Origin: Brachionus koreanus
Lineage: Eukaryota > Rotifera > Eurotatoria > Ploima > Brachionidae
Length of the DNA stretch: 19,982 nucleotides
NCBI GenBank assembly: GCA_016987375.1
Contig: PJRA01000498.1
Coordinates: forward strand, 765,405-785,386
Reading direction: 5' to 3'
The notes below the pieces were generated by a model. That model made no database searches, was not told where the DNA came from, and saw only the letters and a list, made by a program, of their open reading frames with translations. The position numbers and the translations under genes were made by a program. Of this stretch, positions 10,601 to 18,149 are shown piece by piece (positions within the stretch are counted from its first letter, which is position 1; every line of letters starts with the position of its first letter).

Positions 10601-13255
10601 TCAGATGAATTTTTTGAAAAACTTCAATGTCAAAATGATTTATTGGCCGGTCTTAGTGGTGAAAAGCCCAACAGTTATATAATTAACTCTATGAGCCGTG
10701 GTGAAGATATTTACACTGTAATGAGATTAATTTGTCTGCACTGTGCGGTAAACAATGGCTTTAAGACCTCTTTGCTGGAAACTTACAAACGTGAAATAAT
10801 TAGAGTAAGGAATTTATTTTAACAAAAAGTATTTCATTAACTAATTTTGACTAGTTTTATAAAATTACCTTTTTTTTCATAAATTTACTGAATTGATATA
10901 AAATTACAGATTTATTATAAAAATCAAGTTTACAACTTATAATTTTTCTCAATTTTAACTTGATTAAAAAAATATTTAAATAATTATTGCTTAACATTCC
11001 AAGACATCGCTCTTTTTTTTCTTCCTGGTATCGGTTTACAACCAATTACCGAATCTAAGAATTTTCTGGAACTTGAATTTACTTTTTTGACCGCAACACG
11101 ACAATAATATGTTTACACTTGCAATACACTTTCATTTCATTTCATGTGTTTTGTATTTTTCTTCTTCTATGGCTTCTGAGTCTACTAATTCTTCATTTTC
11201 TAATTGTTTGTTAAAGGTCCATACGACTCTTAAGCGTTTGCGCTTGTTATTATTTGCTAATAATAAGTTTTCGTACTCGTCTTCATCCTGAGATCTTTGA
11301 TTTTTTTCTGATTGTAATATCGAACTAGTCTTTTTTGGCTTCAAGAGTTGCTAAAAATCAATTTCAATTTCAATAATTTTTTAAAATTCAAATAAATATA
11401 TTTTAATTCCTTTTTTTGAATAAATTAATGTTTAATATATAATTTTAAAAAATAATGTTATACTTAAAGAGCTATCAAAGTCCTATTAAATTGGAATTAA
11501 AGATTTACCTTAAGGAAAGCCTCCATTGTTGCTGAAATGTTCTCTTAAACACTTTGGTCGAAAATCGTTTGAGAATAATTAAAAAAAAAACAAACAATAA
11601 AATGAATAATAATTGTAAAAATTAAAACAGAAAAAAAATTTACATTTTTATTAATTTTATTTTTTTCTTTCTTTTTGGATAACACTTAAACTTTTTCGTA
11701 TTCATTACATTTTATTTTTTTTAGATTTTTTTAACATCGCCTTATAGGCGTTAACTGGAATAAATAAATAAATAAGAAAAATTATGATAAGTACAATACG
11801 AACACAAGTTATGCAAAAATAGCAATTTTTTTTTAAGTAATTTTAGTTAAAAATAATAAATCAGTAAAATTTAAAAAAAATATATATTTTTATGTATTAG
11901 TTTCGCAATTAGGTTTTATAAAGCCATTAGTTCTGTTAAAAAAAAACAACAACTTATTTTCAAGTATTAAAATCCAAGGGTTTTATTATATTATTAATTT
12001 TTTTATTTTTTCTTTAGGAATAATTTAAAATTTAGCAATTCTTTCATTAATATATGTTCAATGTTCATCTTTATGAAACTCGATTTTATTCAAGGCTCGG
12101 ATAAGATACTAAAATTAGAAACACTTAATTCTTGATTTATAAATACACTAAATTTTATTTTCAAATTAACTCTAAATTCACCAAGTATTTTATTCTGATT
12201 ATTGTTCTCTATAAAAAATTAAAATTAAATATTTATATATTTATCTAATATACAAACACTCTCATATAAGCATAAAAGCCTAATTTGACAATATTTGTCT
12301 AAACTATTAAAAATTAATCTCGATTGATATTTGAACAAATTATTTTTAATTTATTTCGGATCTAATCAAAATTGAAATCATTTCATCAAATTTTAATTTA
12401 CTTTAAAGCTTTTGATATATTTGATTAGTTCAAAAAAAATATATATTTAAATGTATATTGTCAAAATAGATCATAATTTAAAACTTAATCCGCGGTATCT
12501 AAAAAAAATAGAATAAATACAAAATTTAGTGAATATCGTTTAAAAGTAAATATATGCAAATAATCCATAATGTACTGAATAAACAAAGCAGTCAATTGAG
12601 AAAAGTTTTAAAGAGAAATTTTTTTAAAGGCCTATGGAATTAAATATTTTGAACTGTTGAATAACATGGAAAAATCGAATATTTTACACCAACAAGGAGT
12701 CAAAAACTTTGATATTGTTTGCAAAAAAATGAATTTGCTTGTGGACAAAGTAAACGAAGAAACGCCTAATGATATATCATATGTATTTAGTGGTTATGCA
12801 CCTCTTTCTATCAGATTCTGTCAATATTTAACTAGGCCTAATTGGAAAGCATATGGAGATTTATTTGGTTTAATACCAGGCGAGTTTTTTGAAGAAGTTC
12901 AGTATTTACCTAACATGAGAAAGAGGAGTAAAAATAAAAAAAAAATTTTTAAATTTTGTATTTATTATTTTTTTCAAAGGAAATTCAAATACATCTTTGA
13001 ACTCAGCTCAGTCTGGCCAAAGTATGGATCAAAAAATGACTTTGGTATTTTTTATTGGCGGATGTACTTTTGCCGAGATAAGCGCTTTGCGTTATCTTTC
13101 ATCAATAAATGACAGTATTTACTATTAATAAAAGTAATTTCTGCAATAGTTGGTTAAATTTTTTTTTTCGTTAAGATCCGACTGAGTTTATGATCGCCAC
13201 AACATGCTTAATTAATGGAAAGTCATTTATTCAATCACTAGAAAAAGGATTTTAG
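7342..13255 (+). CDS. VPS33A: VPS33A, Sec1/Munc18 subunit of HOPS/CORVET (complete, 8 exons, 632 aa)
   Basis: The coding sequence is join(7342..7670, 9584..9776, 9842..10369, 10421..10514, 10563..10804, 12630..12927, 12980..13114, 13176..13255). It totals 1899 nt, all introns are GT-AG and every phase matches. VPS33A binds VPS16 and uses its Sec1/Munc18 fold to template SNARE assembly during endosome and lysosome fusion. Family signatures in order are: IVWDKQLTQPLGLIADY (N-terminal domain), FHILFVPRMTHLCEKKLTDL, LDLIPLDNDLLSME, SLYGIIPNIYGKG, DNLILIDRNIDLITPM, QLTYEGLIDENFGI, EIRDRNFNAINPVLS, KREIIR then AYGI across exons 5/6, ISYVFSGYAPLSIR (about 511-524), FFIGGCTFAEISALR and the C-terminal EFMIATTCLINGKSF. 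These match VPS33A clearly better than VPS33B. The length is close to the usual ~600 residues. The ATG at 7342 precedes the conserved RVNLLDLKEWLRREF segment, so it is the natural start. Introns fall into two classes: 48-65 nt (five) and 1.8-1.9 kb (two). No disrupted or missing core element was seen. Confidence 0.93.
8432..8690 (-). pseudogene. Antisense coding-like remnant with AT-hook-like GRPRK motif in VPS33A intron 1
   Basis: On the minus strand an ATG at 8690 opens a 41-codon frame (begins MPKSLSFEVESIPENFEEL) that hits TGA at 8565. An overlapping second frame then runs to a TAA at 8432, through IWYQSGSEDALIDNGEP and EKRKQGRPRKVAELLKK. Removing a 31-nt GT...AG segment (8593-8623) would join the two frames exactly. 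However, 31 nt is shorter than any intron found here, so a frameshift in a decaying gene is equally possible. The composition is coding-like: an acidic start, then a basic GRPRK patch of the AT-hook type that is common in DNA-binding and transposon proteins. I do not recognise a family. It could be a transposon fragment or a tiny nested gene. Confidence 0.35.
8805..8825. repeat. Short palindrome (10-bp arms, 1-nt centre)
   Basis: TTTAAGTTTC and GAAACTTAAA flank a single G. Pairing resumes after one mismatch, so the full stem spans about 8798-8832 (16 of 17 pairs). It could be a small hairpin or the centre of an old foldback element, and in this AT-rich intron its significance is uncertain. 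Confidence 0.5.
9584..9776 (+). CDS. VPS33A: VPS33A exon 2
   Basis: It starts after a T-rich run ending TATTTAAG, 1 nt into a codon, and encodes EFHILFVPRMTHLCEKKL through LLSMENPQLYK. The donor is GTAAAA at 9777, phase 0, followed by a 65-nt intron. Confidence 0.9.
9842..10369 (+). CDS. VPS33A: VPS33A exon 3
   Basis: The acceptor is a long T run ending GCAG at 9841. The exon encodes NDPTYLYNIAKSLMTIQ through AKELQQTNE, the central Sec1 domains. The frame reads on to a stop at 10376-10378, but similarity and phase place the donor GTTAAT at 10370. The following intron is 51 nt. Confidence 0.9.
10421..10514 (+). CDS. VPS33A: VPS33A exon 4 (31 codons)
   Basis: A short exon encoding EKNRLQSVSQLRMFVEKTLK and a further dozen residues. 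It aligns with the human segment around GEIKQFVSQLPHMQ. The acceptor AAAAAG at 10415-10420 is weak and A-rich, and the donor GTAAAT at 10515 is good. It is supported because both phases (0 in, 1 out) are required by its neighbours. Confidence 0.85.
10563..10804 (+). CDS. VPS33A: VPS33A exon 5
   Basis: It begins after a 48-nt intron, the smallest in the gene. The junction rebuilds a His codon, giving ENHMTIAEII against the human ANHTSIAELI. It ends at YKREIIR with donor GTAAGG at 10805, phase 0. Confidence 0.9.
10984..11526 (-). pseudogene. Antisense two-exon coding-like unit inside VPS33A intron 5, possibly transposon-derived
   Basis: On the minus strand ATG GAG GCT TTC CTT AAG (11526-11509, MEAFLK) meets a good donor GTAAAT. 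A 158-nt intron ends in GATTTTTAG, and a second exon 11350-11132 continues in frame to a TGA, giving 78 codons. Features are LLKPKK, an acidic DEDEYEN stretch, the basic NNNKRKRLR, then VVWTFNKQLENEELV. A further 42-codon frame follows directly (11112-10984) with TYYCRVAVKKVNSSSRKF and GCKPIPGRKKR, as though a frameshift separated it. The arrangement (basic patch, W...F...NEE, then a Cys-containing segment) is reminiscent of the FLYWCH-like N-terminus of some MULE-type transposases, but I cannot confirm the family. The first 78 codons could instead be a small nested gene. Confidence 0.35.
11741..11785 (+). repeat. Dispersed repeat, retrotransposon 3'-tail-like, copy 2
   Basis: Near-identical to 396-439 over AGGCGTTAACTG and the AATAAATAAATA run that follows, in the same orientation. 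It lies inside VPS33A intron 5. The variable run of TAAA units after a conserved block is the usual look of a non-LTR element 3' end, and no body of the element is recognisable upstream. Confidence 0.45.
12630..12927 (+). CDS. VPS33A: VPS33A exon 6
   Basis: The acceptor TTTTTTTAAAG ends at 12629 and AYGIKYFELL follows, matching the family's TYGYEHILTL. The exon includes DISYVFSGYAPLSIR and ends at NMRKR plus one base. The donor GTAAAA at 12928 opens a 52-nt intron. Confidence 0.9.
12980..13114 (+). CDS. VPS33A: VPS33A exon 7
   Basis: The acceptor TTTTTTTCAAAG ends at 12979. After a Ser/Gln-rich linker the exon encodes MTLVFFIGGCTFAEISALRY. Reading on would stop after IYY, so the donor GTATTT at 13115 (phase 1) is used to reach exon 8. 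Confidence 0.88.
13176..13255 (+). CDS. VPS33A: VPS33A exon 8 (C-terminus)
   Basis: The acceptor is a T run then CGTTAAG. The exon encodes PTEFMIATTCLINGKSF through LEKGF and stop, aligning end to end with the human VPS33A C-terminus EYVIATTKLMNGTSW to MEKPF. The preceding intron is 61 nt. Confidence 0.9.
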
Positions 13256-13289
13256 CTAGTCATGTCAAAATTTTATTTTTTAATTTTTT

Positions 13290-13740
13290 TTTTAAATAAA
13301 ATCCTTAAAGATTGCAGCTTTATTTTTTATTTATTCAGTGTTTTTTTTTTTAAATTGGTACCAAAGTATTAGAAGCAAAGCCTAAACACTTATTGTGATA
13401 AGAATATCAGATCATATCAGTATTCAAGTCATCAGGCAATGCCACCGTTGCTTCCAATTTCCAATATTTGTGGTACTTCATTTAGCTAACTGCTTTCTCC
13501 ACTTTATTAGTAGCAGTTATTTGAATATTTTTTTTTCTTAATTTTAGGAGAGTAATAAATCAAGATTTTTTCAACAATATTTATTTTATAACAATATTTT
13601 AAATATTTAAATTTTTCAATAAGTCCAACTACATTTAGACTTAAGAGGAAGCATTCAACTAAAATAACCAGTCTTGTCAAATAAGTATTATTATTTTTAA
13701 ATAAATTTTTCTTAAAGATTGTAATTTTATATTTTATTTG
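13290..13740 (+). repeat. Imperfect direct repeat pair of ~46 bp near the VPS33A 3' end
   Basis: 13290-13335 and 13695-13740 share TTTTAAATAAA, then CTTAAAGATTG, then a T-rich TTTTATTT stretch with scattered differences. The first copy includes the candidate VPS33A poly(A) signal. The AT-rich parts could agree by chance, and the CTTAAAGATTG core is the informative part. Confidence 0.35.
13295..13300 (+). terminator. Candidate VPS33A poly(A) signal
   Basis: This is the first AATAAA after the stop codon, 40 nt downstream. It fits the compact 3' ends expected here, although AATAAA is frequent by chance in such AT-rich DNA. Confidence 0.4.
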
Positions 13741-14049
13741 TTTAAATTAATTTCCAGATATGTATCTTAAGTACAAGTTAGTGTTTTTGTATGCCAATCG
13801 AACAGAGTCAAATTTCATTTTAATTTTGACAAGAAAATCTCTTCTCATTTAATTCAAATAGAACAAGTAGCAATTAATTTTTGAAAAATAATTTTGAGAA
13901 AAAAAGAAAAAGAGTGCCAGGAGAATTGTTAATTTTCGGAAGTCAAAATTTGAACAAATCTTGAGCCAATCGAATTCTACTTAAGGGAATAGAATGACTC
14001 TAAATAAAACATATAATTAAATTTAATTGTATGTCAGTCATGAAAAGTA

Positions 14050-15650
14050 TATGCGGAATAGTTTTGTTTAACGGAAAGTAATAGTAAAGAACGATGAGAT
14101 AAGGATCTATGGCCTATAATGGTGTGTCTAAGCCTCATTAGGTAATGGAATGTCAGATCAAAGTTTGATGAGATTTAGCACATTTTCATTGTTCTCGATC
14201 AAATCGAAATTAAGAGTTTGATCGAGCGAATCGTTTCAGATCACAAGTCCGATTGAGAGCATACGTTCGATACGCATCAGGTTACATCTCATTGGTTTCA
14301 TCAAGAATAGAACTCCTTGCTAAACCATCCGGGTGCAACGATACTGAACTTTAATTAATTTCATATCGAGTTAAAGAGCTTTGATTGACAAGCAACAGTT
14401 GGCACTGATAAAAAAAACAACAACAACAAAACTCCAATAGATAATTTTAAGAGCTCTCTAGTTTTTTTATTAATAAATTTTTTTATGAGAGCTATCCGGA
14501 CTAAATTAAATTACTAATCTTATCTAGACCGAATTAAATTAGGAGCTAATAAAATTTTTTATAACCACCTTCTGTTTATTAATTTTTTTTATTTATTTTT
14601 TAATTGAAATAGATAGATAATTTCAAGCCGAGATTGAGACTTTCAGTTTTTTTCATGAGCTCTTACCTGACTCTTAATGACCCCCCGTATTGTTTCTAGA
14701 TTGATTTGAAATATCAATAACAGAGCAATAAAATACCATCTCTTGCTGTTTTATTCAATTAGAGCACCTTGCGCTCAATAACTCTCGAGTGCAATCTTAT
14801 CTATTCATTGAACATCTGAACACAATCCACTCGAGTGAATATACGCAATCCGAACTCAGGGTCAATTGCTGATAAGTTTGTGAAATGATTGATTGATTGA
14901 TGGTCGGATCTAACTAACAACAAGACTAGCAAAATAGGCGTCAATCAATCATTTTTTTGTTTTGCTTTTTTACTTATTGCTATTGTTTTTTCTGATACTG
15001 CTACTGCTGCTGCTGCCAAAAATTTCTATGATTGATTTATAGGTTATGTGTTTAACATTTGTTTGAGAAAAAACAGTATAATTCCGCATCGGCTGAGCTA
15101 TTTGATCGATTTTGCATAAGGTTTTCTCATTACGGCTATCAATATCAGACTCTAGCCGAAGCGAACTTAATAATTGAAATTTAAATTTTAAACTTCTCCT
15201 ATTTCAAGCGGGTCTTTTTTTTTCTATTAATTATTTGAAATTTTCTATTCATAAATATTTGTATAGGACTCTATGGACTATGAACTGTATTTATTAAGAT
15301 CAATTATTAAATATAAATTAAAAGAAATTTTTATGCAAATATTGAGAATATTTTAAATACTTTTAATAAACAATAAAATAAGAATTAAAATAGCTGACAT
15401 TTAATCGCGTTCAGTTGTTGCGTACCTGCTTATCGCAATAACGGATGCTGATAAACACCGACTTCTTTGATCATTCAACTCCTGATAAACGTTCAAAACT
15501 TTTCCGAGATAAACTTTGCTCTAATCTAAACTTGCTATTGCTGCTGTTCGTGTTTCAATGGCCCTCGAGGCTTTCAACAACTAATAGCTGCAATAAGCTC
15601 TTCGATAACACTTTAGCACTTTGCGATTTATAGCACTCACTTAATCATTG
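14050..15650. promoter_or_regulatory. Candidate cis-regulatory region with TALE/HOX-like and GATA-like motifs
   Basis: Homeodomain-type motifs are TGATTGACA at 14382-14390 (close to the PBX-MEIS composite TGATTGACAG), TGATTGATTGATTGATGG at 14886-14903 (ending in the PBX-HOX consensus TGATTGATGG), TCAATCAATCA at 14941-14951 (the reverse-strand form, giving TGATTGACGC), and TGATTGATTTAT at 15029-15040. GATA-type sites occur at 14097, 14519, 14796, 14870, 15429, 15449, 15483 and 15507. The region lies 1.8-3.4 kb beyond the Meis stop codon. Function is inferred only from motif clustering. Confidence 0.35.
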
Positions 15651-17246
15651 CATATAATCATGAATATTTCATTACATCGATAAAACATTAATCTTAAACA
15701 CCAAATAATTATTAACTAGTTTATTTATCTTAATAATGGCTCCTCTAGTTTTTACTAAATATTTGATTTTGACTCATTAACTCTTTCTCTTGATTTATCT
15801 GTTTTTGCCTCCCAAGGGACTTAACTTGTATTTGCTAACCACCTAAACTTGTCGAACAAAAAAAAACTAAAAAAATTAATCATTTTATTTTTATCTTAGA
15901 AAAAATTAAATCTTATCATTGATTTATTATTTTTTCGAGCCAAAAGAAAACTTGCTTTTTTTTGTCTAGAATATTTTTACAAAAATTGCCAACAAAGAAT
16001 TATCAGTTTATTTTGAATAAACTTAATCTAAAACATAAATTATTTATTTATTTGTTTATTACAATATCAAAAAAATAAAATAAAAAAAAAATCGCTTATA
16101 AATTTTATTTGATCAGTTTGGTCTCAAGTCTTTTTTGAATTCACTTTCAAAAAATCCGTATTTCATCAAATATAAATAGCCACAACTAAACTGAAGAAAC
16201 TTGCTAGTATTTGAGACAAAAATTTTCCTTTATTTGAGTTGATTTTCTCTAAAACATGTGAATCGTTTAAAAGAATATTCACCAGTCATTTGTCATGTAA
16301 AACATATATTTTCTTGTAAAAAAATTGCAATTTTATTATTTATTTAATTAAACAGCATATTAAAAAAAAACTAATGTCTTTTATTTGAGTCAATTTTTTA
16401 GAGTAAAATATTTTCGAATGGAAGAAACACTTTGATAACCGAACTTTCTTTTCTGGATATCAAATTATCAATTTCTTTTTTTTTTTTTGTTGTTACTTTA
16501 TTTGTATTTTTTCTAAGTTTAATGCATTGGAATTGCTATTGATGCAGTCTCTGTTTAATTGCAAAATAACAATAGTTATTAATTTATTAAATATAAAAAA
16601 ATAATTTAAATGCCTAAGCCTTCATTTGATTGCTTTTTAAAAGTTAATAAAATTTTTTTTCTTCTTAAGAATTGTTTTATTTTCTTTGAATAGACATTTG
16701 CATGAGAAATATTAAAAAATTTATATTTAATTGAGTTGGATTGGATTGGATTGATGCTCAAAAAACTGGTTTAAGAAAATGATTGAAATCAAAAAACGAT
16801 TTCATCAATTAAATTCGACTAAAAAACGAGATATTAATTTTTGAATTTTTTATTTTTTTTTGGCAATTAAATTAAGAAAAAATAATAGGATAAATTTTAA
16901 AACGAAAATTAAACAGTTAATTAAAATAAGAAAAAAAAAATAAGTGCGTAAATATATATATGTATATATATGCATAAAATAGGAAAAAGATAAAAATTAA
17001 AAAATGATCTTGATTTAATTAAAAAATTTAGAAAAATAAAAAAAAAAATACTCAATCTCTTCTAATCATATAAATAAAGACCAATGATTGATCTATTCAA
17101 AAAAAAAAAAACGAAAAAAAAACAAATTTTTTAATTTCTATTTTTAAATTTAAATTACATTTAAAGACAATTTAAACAAAGAAAAAAATCTGAAAAACAA
17201 AAACTAGTCATTAGAAATAAAATAAAAAAAAAGAAAGGTAAACTCA

Positions 17247-17275
17247 TTTATTATTCAATTTATTTTCTCTTTATT
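17247..17275 (-). terminator. Candidate Meis poly(A) signals
   Basis: Minus-strand AATAAA hexamers at 17270-17275 and 17247-17252 lie about 135-165 nt after the Meis stop codon. Others occur further on, so the true 3' end is not determined. Confidence 0.3.
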
Positions 17276-17410
17276 TTACACAATTAAATAAATTAAAATT
17301 AGTTGTTTGTTTGTTTGATTTTCTCATTGTTTTTAATGCATTTGAGGAGCATATTGTTTGATGTATATTGAGATAGAGATAGGGAGTGTTGTGTTGTGAG
17401 TGTTGCGCAT

Positions 17411-18149
17411 TTAGCTAGCGGCATGAATGTCCTGAATGCATTGAGACTGTCCGAGATCAACGAGGCCATTGTGAAGACCAGAAGAGTGATTGAGAGCGGC
17501 CGCTGCTCCCACTAGATTGTTCACAAGCGAGTTGGCCACATTAGCGGCGCTGTTCTGCGAGTCGATTTGATTGTGCATTTGCTGCAATTGGGACGCATAC
17601 GGATTGTGAGTGTGGTTGTGCGAATGTGAATGATGGGGCAAATGGGGCAGCGACGAATTACTAAAATTGTAGGCAGCAGCGGCATAGGCGGCGGCAGCTG
17701 CGGCCGACAGTTGGGGCCCCGAGTTGGCATTGGGCGAAACGGGCGAGTGGTGGCCGAACGACGCCGGATAGTTGTAGTTGGCGTTGAACGAATTTTGACT
17801 GTTGTAGCTCGCCTGGTCGCCGTAGCCGAAGAGAGCGGCGTGGTGCACGGCCGCGGCCAGATGGTGCGGCGTCGACGAGCTCGATGAAGAGGACGACGTG
17901 CCGGTGGAGGCGCCAGGCGACGCCGAGGCCACGGCCGGCTGCGCACCCAAGTACGGCGAGTAGGTCTGGCTGCGGCTGGGCTGCGACGGGTTGGCGAACG
18001 AGCCCGCCTCGGCTTGGTTGGTGTCCGACGACGACGAAGACGAGGATGACGACGACGGACCGTTCGACTGATATATCGACGAGTTACCGCTCGCTCGATT
18101 GTTCGAGTCGATCATCGGCTGCACTATTCGACGCCGAGCGTTTATAAAC
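17411..18149 (-). CDS. MEIS/hth: Meis exon 4 (homeodomain helix 3 end and C-terminus)
   Basis: It starts by completing the Trp codon of the WF motif and encodes [19 protein letters not shown]. Then come two polyserine tracts (about ten and eight Ser), an alanine-rich run interrupted by Tyr, and a His-rich stretch ([14 protein letters not shown]). It ends QDIHAAS at a stop at 17411-17413. The exon is strikingly GC-rich, which leaves open frames in several other phases. These are treated as by-products. Confidence 0.92.

Larger units (their letters stand above)
10805..12629 (+). other. VPS33A intron 5 (1825 nt)
   Basis: A long AT-rich intron ending in a T run and AAAG before exon 6. It contains a minus-strand coding-like unit (10984-11526) and a retroposon-tail repeat (11741-11785). 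The remaining part, 11800-12629, is low-complexity A/T sequence in which I see nothing else. Confidence 0.8.
13256..17410. other. Convergent intergenic region between VPS33A and the Meis gene
   Basis: About 4.1 kb with no supported gene on either strand. The part nearest VPS33A contains a short duplicated block (13290-13335 and 13695-13740). From about 14.05 to 15.65 kb the sequence is more complex and less A/T-extreme, with clustered homeodomain-type and GATA-type motifs. From about 15.66 to 17.41 kb it returns to low-complexity A/T sequence, including an AT-dinucleotide run at 16952-16971, and probably includes the Meis 3'UTR. A 62-codon frame at 15445-15633 has no recognisable features. 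Confidence 0.7.

Noticed and set aside
10857..11045. 62-codon minus-strand frame after the intron 5 remnant
   Set aside because: It overlaps, in another phase, the 42-codon stretch with YYCR and GRKKR. Its product is Ile/Lys/Leu-rich low complexity, so it is not treated as coding.
15445..15633. 62-codon plus-strand frame (begins MLINTDFFDHSTPDK)
   Set aside because: No recognisable motif, no splice partners and a Leu/Asn-rich composition. It lies in a region better explained as non-coding regulatory sequence.
16952..16971. AT-dinucleotide run as a possible regulatory element
   Set aside because: It is an ordinary microsatellite in AT-rich DNA with no associated feature.
17521..18147. Additional open frames of 85-141 codons on both strands overlapping the last Meis exon
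   Set aside because: They arise because this exon is GC-rich and stop codons are rare. Their products are Arg-rich, low-complexity and without homology, whereas the Meis frame has a clear homeodomain and conserved C-terminus.
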